Positions 36,697 to 44,728 of a stretch of DNA of 64,000 nt are shown here, in pieces. Numbering within the stretch: the stretch's first letter is position 1; the number at the start of each line of letters is the position of its first letter. The stretch is from Flavobacterium xueshanense. GTDB lineage: Bacteria > Bacteroidota > Bacteroidia > Flavobacteriales > Flavobacteriaceae. The notes beneath the pieces are model-generated. The model ran no database searches and was not told the origin of the DNA. It worked only from the letters and a program-made list of their open reading frames with translations. A program made the position numbers and the translations under genes. Location of the stretch: NCBI RefSeq assembly GCF_900112975.1, contig NZ_FONQ01000013.1, positions 46,275 to 110,274 of the forward strand, read 5' to 3'.

Positions 36697-39546
36697 TTAA
36701 TTAAGAGGTTGGATTATTGTTACTGTTAACAAATCATAACCTGCTTTTTCAATGTAAATAATGTCATCTAACCAAGTTGGTTGGGATGAGTTTTTACTTT
36801 CTATTAATATTTTTTTGTAAAGCTCCTGTCTTTCGTTAATCAGTTTAAATCGTAGCTCTTCAATTTTATTTTGAATGATTTTGTCTAAACTAGCTAATTG
36901 TAATGCTTCATTAATGTATTCTGTGAAATCAGATTGCGATAGATTTCTTGTTGTAGTTGCTGGCGAAAAATTGGTGTTACTGATTTCTTTATCAGAATAA
37001 CTATCAACAGTTAGCGAGACTAATTCTTCGATTACTCTTTTCTCTTTAATACCGACTGTAAAACGAACTAAGAAATTGTAATTGTAATGAACTGATTCTA
37101 CTTCATCACTAAAAAAGTAGGCATTGCGTCCATACAATCCTTTGTTGGTGAAGAATTCGGCTTTTACTAATTCAATTAATTTACGAACGAATGGATGTCC
37201 AGCATCTAAAATTATTGCGTCAGGATTTGTTAAACCTAATTCAGGATCAAAAGTTACTTTTTTAATAGTATCTCCAAAACGTTGCAGGACTAGTCGGTCA
37301 TCATTAATTGTTATTTCATAAAATCCCGAACCTTTATCAATTAAAGCCGAATTGAATCTTGCTAAAGCTGATTTCACAAAAATCAATACTTGATCTTGTG
37401 AACCGACGATTCGTTTTGTTTCTTCAATTCGTTTATCTATTTCAGGTAATTCAATATCAAGGCTACTGTAAAATGATTCTTCTTCAATTTTCATTTTACG
37501 TTTTTTATCCTCTTCAGGGAAAGAAAATGATTGTCTTACTGCTTTCTTTGTTTCATCAACTCCTACTGTTGAGAATAAATCAGGACCATCGGGCACATTT
37601 TTCTTTTTACTTCTTTTTTTGGAAGAAGCTTCAAATATGATACTTTTTAAATATTCTTCATCACCAAAAAATGCAGCTGCATAATCACGGTCGATTTCAA
37701 TTGTTTTGGTTTTTTCTAACAATAAATCTAAAATCTCCTTGTCTAAAGTTTTGTCAACTACTAAAGTTCTTATGCAAACAGTTTCTCGTTTTTGACCAAT
37801 TCTATCAATACGACCATTACGTTGTTCCAATCGATTAGGATTCCAAGGCAATTCATAATGGACGATATTAGAAGCAAGACGCTGTAAGTTCAAACCTTCT
37901 GAAATTACATCTGTTGCAATTAGAATAGCTCTTTTAGCTCTGTCAAATTTCCCAAATATTTCTGTTCTACTCATCAAACTCATGTCACCATGCATTATGA
38001 AAGTATCAAATTCTTTGGTTTTTAAGTTTTTTTCCAAATAATCAAGCGTGTCTTTATATTTGGTGAAGACGATGACTTTTGGATCTTTTGCCATTAATTC
38101 AGGGAGAATAACATTTTTAAGATTTTGTAGTTTTTCATCATCTTTAGGAGTTAGGGTCTTTCCAAATTCTATAATGGATTTTAACTCTTCGATTTCATTA
38201 CTACTTAGTGCTTCGAAATCTAATTTTAATGATGCCATTTCGTCAGAAACTCTTTCATCATCGGATACAAAATCGAAGACATAATTTTCAAGTGTTTCTG
38301 CATCATTGACAGTAATATTATCAACATTATTTTCAATTGTTGCGATTCTATTCTCCAAAGATTTTAAAACAGCATATGGTGAACTAATAGCTCTTTTTTG
38401 AAGATGGATTGCTACCCAATTCGCAATATTCTTGCCTCCATTTGAATTGTTTTCTTGCGCTGATTTTAAAATAAAATCACCATATCGTTCCACGGCATCC
38501 AGTAATTGAATTAGTTTACCATTAGGTTTTGGATCAATGATAACTTCTTTTTGGTCTCTTTTTGGAAAAGGGGAATTTTTACCCTGTTTTTTATACCAGG
38601 CTTCTAATTTCTTTCTATTACGTTGAATTACGTTATAACGGGCTTTGTTTTTGTCAAAAGTGATATCACCATTACTTTTTCTAGTTACTATTTCAGGATT
38701 CAAGATTTCAAGAATACTAGCAAAGGAGTCTGAATACCCGTTGTGAGGTGTTGCGGTAAGAAATAATACATTAGGAATTTTTTTCCCTAAATCTTTTACC
38801 AATTCATATCTTTTTTGCTGCTTAGTAACGTTTGATTTACTGTGTGGTTTTGCACATAAATGGACCTCGTCCACTAGCATAAAATCCCAATCTTGTTCAG
38901 ATATCTGTTGTTTAATATCGGGTGATTTCGCGTAATCGACAGAAGCAATCACAAATTGGAAATATTGCCAAGGATTAGCCCCTGCAGGTAATTCTTTTTC
39001 AAATTCCTTTCTAGAATATGAATCTATGATTGTTGCTTTAATGTGAAAGAAATATTCTAATGCCTCTTTCCATTGTGGTTTAAGGTTTGCAGGAGTTAGG
39101 AAAAGTACTCGCTTTACTTTACCACGTTGAATTAGTTCCGATATAATAAGTCCTGCTTCAATTGTTTTTCCTAAACCAACATCATCTCCAATTAACATCC
39201 TGGTATTTGGATTTTCCAGAGCCAATACCAACGGTACCATTTGATAATTATAAGGAACAATAGAAGAACGGTGTAGGCTAAGAAACGGAGCAGAACCATG
39301 TATTAAATCAAATTGATAGGCTCTTAAAAGCAACCTTTGTGCAGTTAAATCCCCTGGTAAATTAGCATTTATACTTTCAAATCTTTCTTCGCTGATATCT
39401 TCAATATCTGCTAAAAATGTTTTCTGGTCATCGGAGTTGCCTGTAATTGGAGTTGCTACAACTTCTATACCGTCAAATTCGTCTACTCTCCAGAGGCGGT
39501 TTCGCATGTTAACAATAATTCCAGGCTTAATTTTATCGGTGGTCAT
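36697..39546 (-). CDS. SNF2-family helicase (DrmD-like)
   Basis: 949 residues. Walker A is IGDDVGLGKTIEAG (119-132), DEVH is at 226-229 and FLTATPHNGYSDSF follows. The C-terminal RecA domain reads LIATDVISEGLNLQRLASNI and QRNGRIDRIGQ. These are SNF2/RapA-like motifs as in DrmD of class 1 DISARM. It is the first gene of the operon, with the methylase and the DUF1998 helicase behind it. The N-terminal 60 residues form a small beta domain (IVNMRNRLWRVDEFDGIEVV) as in RapA-like proteins. Confidence 0.85.
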   Translation of the reverse strand: MTTDKIKPGIIVNMRNRLWRVDEFDGIEVVATPITGNSDDQKTFLADIEDISEERFESINANLPGDLTAQRLLLRAYQFDLIHGSAPFLSLHRSSIVPYNYQMVPLVLALENPNTRMLIGDDVGLGKTIEAGLIISELIQRGKVKRVLFLTPANLKPQWKEALEYFFHIKATIIDSYSRKEFEKELPAGANPWQYFQFVIASVDYAKSPDIKQQISEQDWDFMLVDEVHLCAKPHSKSNVTKQQKRYELVKDLGKKIPNVLFLTATPHNGYSDSFASILEILNPEIVTRKSNGDITFDKNKARYNVIQRNRKKLEAWYKKQGKNSPFPKRDQKEVIIDPKPNGKLIQLLDAVERYGDFILKSAQENNSNGGKNIANWVAIHLQKRAISSPYAVLKSLENRIATIENNVDNITVNDAETLENYVFDFVSDDERVSDEMASLKLDFEALSSNEIEELKSIIEFGKTLTPKDDEKLQNLKNVILPELMAKDPKVIVFTKYKDTLDYLEKNLKTKEFDTFIMHGDMSLMSRTEIFGKFDRAKRAILIATDVISEGLNLQRLASNIVHYELPWNPNRLEQRNGRIDRIGQKRETVCIRTLVVDKTLDKEILDLLLEKTKTIEIDRDYAAAFFGDEEYLKSIIFEASSKKRSKKKNVPDGPDLFSTVGVDETKKAVRQSFSFPEEDKKRKMKIEEESFYSSLDIELPEIDKRIEETKRIVGSQDQVLIFVKSALARFNSALIDKGSGFYEITINDDRLVLQRFGDTIKKVTFDPELGLTNPDAIILDAGHPFVRKLIELVKAEFFTNKGLYGRNAYFFSDEVESVHYNYNFLVRFTVGIKEKRVIEELVSLTVDSYSDKEISNTNFSPATTTRNLSQSDFTEYINEALQLASLDKIIQNKIEELRFKLINERQELYKKILIESKNSSQPTWLDDIIYIEKAGYDLLTVTIIQPLN

Positions 39547-40068
39547 TTATTTTAGGGATGTATTTTATTTTTATGGCTCTATATCTTGTATGATATCTCG
39601 ACTTGTAAAACTAAATATTTTTAACTATTTAAACTATTCAAAATTTGAATATGTTGTAAAGTAATTGTTGTGAATTTTATTGCTTTAAGAATTTTATTGC
39701 TTCCTCTAATTTTTTCAAAAATGACTAAATTTGACTTTTTTTTGATTTGTAAATTAATGCGGTTTTGACCGATTTTGCAATACTCACTTTTAGTGATATT
39801 GATTGAAGTAAATAGGTAAAAAAATAGAACCTTTTAGAAATTCCGTTGACGGTTCCGTTAACGGCTCCGTCAACGGGCGATTTCATAACCGTCAACGGCT
39901 TTTGACGGGTTTACGGTTGGTTATTCTTACAAGTAATATTGTTTTTCAATGCAGCTTTGAAATTTGTTAACGACTACGTGAACAAATTTAATTAAAGTTG
40001 AGCGGCAGGAAGAGAATAGTATTGCTTCAACTTTTAGACTTATTCCGTGGTTCTAAAAATTGTTTTTT
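39547..40068. other. 522-bp intergenic region with promoter side of the helicase operon
   Basis: No gene is seen. The part next to 39546 should carry the promoter of the DISARM-like operon, but no perfect consensus is visible. The centre holds the repeat array at 39843-39909. Confidence 0.5.
39843..39909. repeat. iteron-like array of CCGTyAACGG palindromes
   Basis: CCGTTGACGG (39843), CCGTTAACGG (39855), CCGTCAACGG (39867) and CCGTCAACGG (39889) are near-palindromic 10-mers. The first three are spaced 12 bp and the fourth 22 bp further. A half-site TTGACGGG follows. Similar phased repeats are bound by replication initiators or regulators. The adjacent HTH protein is a candidate binder. Confidence 0.6.
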
Positions 40069-40341
40069 TTAATTAATTGCTTTTATTATGACACTTTTTT
40101 TATACCGAACCAAATTGCCAATACGATAGGATTGAATGATATTTTTCTTTTCCCAATCGCATAAAGTTACGAGAGAAACAGAGAGCATTTTTGCGATCTC
40201 TTTTCTTGTTAATAATTTATCTTCATTGATTTCTTGAATAGGAAGTATGATGTCTTTTAGTGCTATGATAATTTCTTTTATAATTTCGTCCTTAAAATCC
40301 TCCACGCTAATAATATCAAATTGAATAATTTCTTTTTTCAT
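40069..40341 (-). CDS. excisionase-like helix-turn-helix protein
   Basis: 90 residues from ATG 40341; a longer frame from 40395 is possible but adds an unlikely N-terminus. The C-terminal half is an HTH_17 domain: LLTRKEIAKMLSVSLVTLCD, then WEKKNIIQSYRIGNLVRYKK. It resembles the HTH protein at 8039 but is clearly a different gene. It lies 320 bp from the right attachment site, a typical place for an excision factor. The repeat array at 39843 is downstream. Confidence 0.8.
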   Translation of the reverse strand: MKKEIIQFDIISVEDFKDEIIKEIIIALKDIILPIQEINEDKLLTRKEIAKMLSVSLVTLCDWEKKNIIQSYRIGNLVRYKKSVIIKAIN

Positions 40342-40607
40342 GATAATAGATTTTGTGGTTATGTTTTTAAAGTAGTAAAAAGAATAATTCAACAAAGTGA
40401 ATTAAATTATTAGAGATGGGTAGCAATAAAATCTTTGCTTATAAAATAAATTTTGCAATCTTGATAGAAGGAAAAACAGTAATTGTAGTTTTGAAGATAT
40501 ACCTGAAGTAAAGGCATTTTATATAAAAAAAACAATGCTTTATCTGTTGTTTAAGAATGTAAATTTGGAATAAATAAAAAGGCTTTAGTCTACACTTTTC
40601 AACTTGG

Positions 40608-40629
40608 TTGACTAAATGTTGACTAAAAC
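40608..40629. repeat. right-end TTGACTA direct repeats (candidate integrase arm sites)
   Basis: TTGACTAAATG (40608) and TTGACTAAAAC (40619) are spaced 11 bp, just like the pair at 5629 and 5640 near the left end. They lie 32-53 bp inside the right att repeat. The rest of the 320-bp gap between the HTH gene and tRNA-Leu has no gene. Confidence 0.55.
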
Positions 40630-40660
40630 CTTTGTTAAGCCTTATAAATAGGCTTTTAAA

Positions 40661-40674
40661 GTGACCACGGCGGG
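40661..40674. repeat. right attachment repeat within tRNA-Leu
   Basis: GTGACCACGGCGGG forms the 3' end of the intact tRNA-Leu gene (plus strand view). It is the partner of the orphan copy at 5499-5512. The element lies on the tRNA 3' side, the normal polarity for tRNA-integrating elements. Confidence 0.7.
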
Positions 40675-40744
40675 ATTTGAACCCGCACGCCCTTGCGAGC
40701 ACCAGCCCCTCAAGCTGGCAAGTCTACCGTTTCTCCACGTGGCC
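40662..40744 (-). tRNA. tRNA-Leu (GAG)
   Basis: 83 nt. The acceptor stem GGCCACG pairs with CGTGGTC and the discriminator base is A. The T arm is GCGGG-TTCAAAT-CCCGC. The anticodon arm is CCAGC-TTGAGGG-GCTGG with anticodon GAG, and there is a long variable arm as in Leu tRNAs. CCA is not encoded. It is the likely integration target of the element. Confidence 0.95.
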
Positions 40745-40787
40745 TTAAAAAAGAAAAGGTCCAGTAATAAATTACTCGACCTTTTTG

Positions 40788-40860
40788 TGACCCGACTGGG
40801 GCTCGAACCCAGGACCCCATCATTAAAAGTGATGTGCTCTACCAACTGAGCTATCGAGTC
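40788..40860 (-). tRNA. tRNA-Lys (TTT)
   Basis: 73 nt, starts GACTCGATAGCTCAGTTGG. The anticodon loop CTTTTAA gives anticodon TTT. The T arm is CTGGG-TTCGAGC-CCCAG and the acceptor end TCGGGTC pairs with GACTCGA (one G-T pair). It is the second of three tRNAs on the minus strand. Confidence 0.95.
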
Positions 40861-40899
40861 AATGCTTTCAAGAAAATTATGTGTTGATCACTAAAATTG

Positions 40900-40972
40900 T
40901 GACCCGACTGGGGCTCGAACCCAGGACCCCATCATTAAAAGTGATGTGCTCTACCAACTGAGCTATCGAGTC
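40900..40972 (-). tRNA. tRNA-Lys (TTT), second copy
   Basis: It is identical in sequence to the tRNA-Lys at 40788-40860 over all 73 nt and lies 39 bp upstream of it. It is the first tRNA of the cluster, directly behind a good promoter. Confidence 0.95.
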
Positions 40973-40996
40973 ATATTCTTTCCTTGAATGCGGGTG

Positions 40997-41028
40997 CAAA
41001 TATAAGGACTTATTTTGGAGTTTTCAAA
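40997..41028 (-). promoter_or_regulatory. promoter of the tRNA-Lys/Lys/Leu cluster
   Basis: On the minus strand TTTG (41028-41025) and TATATTTG (41004-40997) are separated by 20 bp. This matches the Bacteroidota primary promoter (TTTG, 17-23 bp, TAnnTTTG). The first tRNA begins about 25 bp downstream. Confidence 0.65.
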
Positions 41029-41099
41029 GCAATTTTATTATAAATTTGTCTTTTTTAAACAAAATTACTCAACACCTTAATTTGTAAGGTTTTATTCAG

Positions 41100-41618
41100 A
41101 TGAAAAAAATTATATTATTGGGTTACATGGGTTGTGGTAAGTCCACAATTGCAAATAATCTGTCCAAAAATATCGGAATTCCTTTTGTGGATTTGGATAA
41201 AAAAATTGAAGAGAGAGTAAATTTATCCATAAATGTCATTTTTGAGAAACATGGAGAAATATATTTTAGAAAGTTAGAACATGAAGTTTTAGTCGAATTA
41301 TTGAATTCGCCGGAGCAATTAATTATAGGATTGGGCGGAGGTACGCCATGTTATGCCGATAACCATGAGTTACTAAAAGGCGATAATGTTGTTTCTATTT
41401 ATCTTAAAGCGTCAATTCAGACTTTATTTAGTAGATTGAATCATAATAAAAGCAAACGTCCTCTTATTGCCGCTAAAAACGAGGACGAAATGAAAGAGTT
41501 TATTGCAAAACATCTTTTTGATCGAAGCTTTTATTACAATCAGGCACAATACAAAGTGGTAGTTGATTATAAAACCATTGATCAGACGGTTTTAGATATT
41601 GTTGCCATTTTAGCTTAA
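41100..41618 (+). CDS. aroK: shikimate kinase
   Basis: 172 residues. The P-loop GYMGCGKST lies at 8-16. The shikimate-binding residues DLDKKIEERVNLSINVIFEKHGEIYFRKLE (about 32-60) follow, and GLGGGTP (77-83) is typical. The enzyme phosphorylates shikimate in the chorismate pathway for aromatic amino acids. It overlaps the convergent phosphoribosyltransferase gene by 9 bp. Confidence 0.95.
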   Translation: MKKIILLGYMGCGKSTIANNLSKNIGIPFVDLDKKIEERVNLSINVIFEKHGEIYFRKLEHEVLVELLNSPEQLIIGLGGGTPCYADNHELLKGDNVVSIYLKASIQTLFSRLNHNKSKRPLIAAKNEDEMKEFIAKHLFDRSFYYNQAQYKVVVDYKTIDQTVLDIVAILA

Positions 41619-42110
41619 ATACGCACAGTCATCATTGTCTTCATCAAAAACAACTTGCACGTGTTCTAGTAATGAGGTAGAAAGCGATATTCCCTTGAAA
41701 TCTGCTTTTACCGGATACTTTTTGTGGTTTCTGTCAACGAGAACCGCTGTTTTAAGTTTTTTCAACGGAACGTCAATAAAATGCCTTACTGCGTAAATTA
41801 GTGTTGTTCCTGAATTCAATACATCGTCAACCAGAATTAAGCCTTTATTAGCGTATTGTTCTTTTGTTAAGGAAGTGTTAATGGGCGATTGCGGATTTTG
41901 TTTGTTGATTTGCACTTCGCAAAGCGAAACTTTAATGGGCGATATGGATTCCAGAACCAATGCGATTTTTTTTGCAAATATAAAACCGTTAGTGGCAATT
42001 CCGGCAATTACAATTTCTTCTTCGTCTACAAAGGTTTCATAGATTTGGTATGCAATTCTTTTTATTTTATGCTCTATTTCTTGTTTCGTTAAGATGATAT
42101 TTCTGCTCAT
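41610..42110 (-). CDS. phosphoribosyltransferase domain protein (PyrR-like)
   Basis: 166 residues. The PRPP loop is ILVDDVLNSGTTLIYAVRHF (about 92-112). The N-terminal half has IVIAGIATNGFIFAKKI, as in PyrR and hypoxanthine-type enzymes. The C-terminus is unusually acidic (VVFDEDNDDCAYLS). In flavobacteria a gene of this type commonly lies near aroK. Its exact substrate is not known, and a role in pyrimidine salvage or regulation is possible. Confidence 0.85.
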   Translation of the reverse strand: MSRNIILTKQEIEHKIKRIAYQIYETFVDEEEIVIAGIATNGFIFAKKIALVLESISPIKVSLCEVQINKQNPQSPINTSLTKEQYANKGLILVDDVLNSGTTLIYAVRHFIDVPLKKLKTAVLVDRNHKKYPVKADFKGISLSTSLLEHVQVVFDEDNDDCAYLS

Positions 42111-42177
42111 TATTTTAGTTTATTTTTTTAAGTTACCGCCAATTAAGATCTTAGATTAATAGATTAAGTCCTGTTTT

Positions 42178-42567
42178 TTATTTGGTGTCGTCGTCAGTAA
42201 TTATTTCATTCCCAAATTCATCAATGTCTCTTCGGTCTTTTTTAGTTGGTCTTCCGGTTCCATTTTTTCGATAGTGTTCTTTTGATAATTTTAAAAGTTC
42301 CAGATGTTGATACGCTTCTGCCGGAGTATCGTTTCGCCTGTAAATGTCAACCAATTTTGCCCCGACACGATTTTCAGGAATGTCCAAAACCGTAATGATT
42401 TGGGTAATTTGGTCTTTTCTAAAAGTAATTTTATCAGTAGGAAAAACTTCCTTTGAAGGTTTGGCAACTAGACCGTTTACCGTTACGTGATTCTTCTTAC
42501 AGGCTTCGGTAACCATGTTTCTGGTTTTGTAGTACCGCATACACCATAAATATTTATCTATTCTCAT
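42178..42567 (-). CDS. S4-domain RNA-binding protein (Hsp15/HslR-like)
   Basis: 129 residues from ATG 42567 (MRIDKYLWCMRYYKTRN), the standard start of this family. A longer frame to 42654 adds a non-conserved 29-residue extension that overlaps the divergent gene. The S4 domain continues with MVTEACKKNHVTVNGLVAKP. The C-terminal tail is basic then acidic (GRPTKKDRRDIDEFGNE). Members bind stalled 50S subunits or rRNA. Confidence 0.88.
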   Translation of the reverse strand: MRIDKYLWCMRYYKTRNMVTEACKKNHVTVNGLVAKPSKEVFPTDKITFRKDQITQIITVLDIPENRVGAKLVDIYRRNDTPAEAYQHLELLKLSKEHYRKNGTGRPTKKDRRDIDEFGNEIITDDDTK

Positions 42568-42646
42568 AAATTTTCTAAAATCGGAGTTAAATTGTTTACA
42601 AAAATCAATCAATATTGTATCTTGCGCACTTAAAAAATTAGCTATA

Positions 42647-43630
42647 ATGAACAAATTTAAGTATTATTTTATTCTATTAATTACAACCGTCTCTTTATTT
42701 TCATGTTCAAAGGATGATGCCCCAGCAGAAATCACCCCACCAAGAGACTATGCAGTACAGTATGCAACTGATTTAACGGATATTGAAGAGTATTTAAAAA
42801 CATATTATATTACAGTTGTTAACCACGCTGGTTTTCAAGACGATCAAGATGTTACATTTACTAAGATTGTAACAGGCGGAACACAACCTTCTATTTATTC
42901 TTATTTGAATAGAGCAACGTATCCCAAACTTTTGAGTAGAAATGTAAAACTTCACGACATTACTTATAAACTATATTATTTGGTTTTAAGAGCAGGAACA
43001 GGAATATCACCTACAAATACAGACGAGATACTAACTTCTTATAAGGGAGATTATTTATCCCGTCAAAAAGTTGCCGAAGTGGAAACGTTAACCGCTACTT
43101 TTTTCGAAGAATCTAAGAGTCCGCAACAGTTTTTTAATCTAACGACGACTATTACTGGTTGGGGAGAAACTTTTCCAGAATTTAAATCAGGAACGTATTC
43201 ATCTAATAATGACGGTACCATTTCTTACAAAGATTTTGGAGCTGGAGTTCTTTTTATTCCTTCGGGATTAGGATATTATAATTCAGGAAAAGTCTCTATT
43301 CCAGAGTATGCGCCCTTGGTTTTTAGTATTAAATTATATGAAATTAGCAGAGTCGATTCGGATGGTGATGGAATTAAGAATTTTCAAGAGGATTTGGATG
43401 GGGATGGTTATATGAGTGTTTTTGCAACTGGTGTCGCAAATCCGGATGATACTGATAAAGATGGAATTCCAAATTTTTTAGATGTTGATGATGATGCTGA
43501 TGGACTAAGTACGAAATTAGAAATAACAGGTGCTAATGGTGTTTTGATTCCTTTTGAATCTATTCCTGCTTGTAACGGAAATACGACCGATCCCGCAAGG
43601 ATAAAAAGACATTTAGTAAAATGTAATTAA
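42647..43630 (+). CDS. FKBP-type lipoprotein with C-terminal Asp-rich calcium-type repeats
   Basis: 327 residues. Lipoprotein signal with Cys20 (TVSLFSCSKDD). Residues about 35-240 hold a degenerate FKBP-type prolyl isomerase domain (FFNLTTTITGWGETFPEFKS, LFIPSGLGYYNSG, PLVFSIKLYEI). The C-terminal part is rich in DSDGDGI and DTDKDGIPNFLDVDDDADGL motifs, as in thrombospondin type 3 calcium-binding repeats. It is probably an envelope folding factor. A bidirectional terminator follows at 43649. Confidence 0.85.
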   Translation: MNKFKYYFILLITTVSLFSCSKDDAPAEITPPRDYAVQYATDLTDIEEYLKTYYITVVNHAGFQDDQDVTFTKIVTGGTQPSIYSYLNRATYPKLLSRNVKLHDITYKLYYLVLRAGTGISPTNTDEILTSYKGDYLSRQKVAEVETLTATFFEESKSPQQFFNLTTTITGWGETFPEFKSGTYSSNNDGTISYKDFGAGVLFIPSGLGYYNSGKVSIPEYAPLVFSIKLYEISRVDSDGDGIKNFQEDLDGDGYMSVFATGVANPDDTDKDGIPNFLDVDDDADGLSTKLEITGANGVLIPFESIPACNGNTTDPARIKRHLVKCN

Positions 43631-43648
43631 AAAATACAATTCAAAAAA

Positions 43649-43682
43649 AAACAGTTCAATCTCAATTGAACTGTTTTTTTTT
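43649..43682. terminator. bidirectional terminator
   Basis: CAGTTCAAT and ATTGAACTG form a stem with a 4-base loop, flanked by A and T runs on both sides. It separates the convergent FKBP-like gene and transketolase. Confidence 0.85.
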
Positions 43683-43699
43683 GGTATAAAATGAAGAGA

Positions 43700-44653
43700 T
43701 TATTTTCTTTTCATCACTCTTTCTACAGCTTCAACAATCGCTTGATTGTTCAATTTGTATTTGTCCATTAATTGTTCTGGTGTTCCGGATTCTCCAAAGC
43801 TATCATTTACCGCCACAAATTCTTGCGGTAACGGACTGTTCAAGGCTAAGATTCTGGAAATGCTTTCGCCAAGACCACCAAGAATATTATGTTCCTCAGC
43901 GGTAACAATACATTTTGTTTTAGCCAGTGAATTCAAAATAGCTTCTTCATCCAATGGTTTGATCGTATGAATATTGATTACTTCAGCCGAAATTCCCTGT
44001 GCTTCTAATGCTTCAGCTGCGACTAACGCTTCCCAAACTAAATGTCCTGTAGCTACAATAGTTACATCAGAACCTTCGTTTAAAACAATTGCTTTTCCTA
44101 TTTCGAAAGGCTCGTCAGCTGGCATAAAGTTAGGCACAACCGGACGACCAAAACGCAAATAAACAGGACCGTGGTGATCCGCAATTGCTAATGTAGCTGC
44201 TTTTGTCTGGTTGTAATCACACGTATTAATCACAGTCATTCCCGGCAACATTTTCATTAAGCCGATGTCTTCCAGGATTTGGTGTGTTGCACCGTCTTCT
44301 CCTAAAGTTAACCCGGCATGTGAAGCACAAATTTTCACGTTTTTCTCTGAATACGCAACCGATTGACGAATTTGATCGTACACTCTTCCTGTAGAAAAGT
44401 TAGCGAAAGTTCCGGTAAAAGGAATTTTTCCTCCAATGGTTAAACCTGCAGCAATTCCAATCATGTTGGCTTCCGCAATTCCAATTTGGAAAAAACGCTC
44501 TGGATGGTTTTTCTTAAAATCGTCAAATTTTAAGGATCCTATTAAATCTGCACAAAGTGCCACAACATTTTCGTTTTTTTTACCTAATTCAGTCATTCCC
44601 GCTCCAAAACCTGAACGCGTATCTTTACTTCCTGTATTTGTATATTTTTTCAT
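43700..44653 (-). CDS. transketolase, C-terminal subunit
   Basis: 317 residues. The pyrimidine-binding domain has RFFQIGIAEANMIGIAAGLT with the catalytic Glu (IAEANM), and SHAGLTLGEDGATHQ. The C-terminal domain starts around residue 190. Together with the N-terminal subunit encoded upstream it makes an active transketolase for the pentose phosphate pathway (ThDP cofactor). The two genes are separated by 75 bp with AT-rich repeats (AATTTATAATTTATAATTC). Confidence 0.92.
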   Translation of the reverse strand: MKKYTNTGSKDTRSGFGAGMTELGKKNENVVALCADLIGSLKFDDFKKNHPERFFQIGIAEANMIGIAAGLTIGGKIPFTGTFANFSTGRVYDQIRQSVAYSEKNVKICASHAGLTLGEDGATHQILEDIGLMKMLPGMTVINTCDYNQTKAATLAIADHHGPVYLRFGRPVVPNFMPADEPFEIGKAIVLNEGSDVTIVATGHLVWEALVAAEALEAQGISAEVINIHTIKPLDEEAILNSLAKTKCIVTAEEHNILGGLGESISRILALNSPLPQEFVAVNDSFGESGTPEQLMDKYKLNNQAIVEAVERVMKRK

Positions 44654-44728
44654 TTTTTCTTAATTGAATAAATTATAAATTAAACGATTATGAGAACTCA
44701 TAATTTATAATTTATAATTCATAATTAT

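Larger units (their letters stand above)
5499..40674. mobile_element. putative 35-kb integrative element inserted in the 3' end of tRNA-Leu
   Basis: The 14-bp tRNA-Leu 3' end GTGACCACGGCGGG occurs at 5499-5512 and again inside the intact tRNA at 40661-40674. The integrase gene lies 180 bp inside the left repeat. Pairs of TTGACTA spaced 11 bp occur inside both ends (5629/5640 and 40608/40619), as expected for integrase arm sites. Small HTH genes typical of such elements occur at 8.0 and 40.1 kb. The cargo includes xseAB, umuDC, a Sus-like uptake module and defence-type operons. I see no relaxase or conjugation genes, so it is not a complete ICE. Accretion of more than one element is possible. 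Confidence 0.68.

Noticed and set aside
39843..39909. CRISPR array
   Set aside because: The repeats are only 10 bp, spaced 12 bp with no spacers, and no cas genes are nearby. An operator or iteron array fits better.
5499..40674. Complete conjugative element (ICE)
   Set aside because: No relaxase, coupling protein or transfer (Tra) genes are visible in the region, so self-transfer is not supported.
40439..40849. Open frames across the tRNA cluster
   Set aside because: They run through tRNA-Leu and tRNA-Lys sequence. The products contain tRNA-derived peptide artefacts such as AGFEPARPCEHQ.
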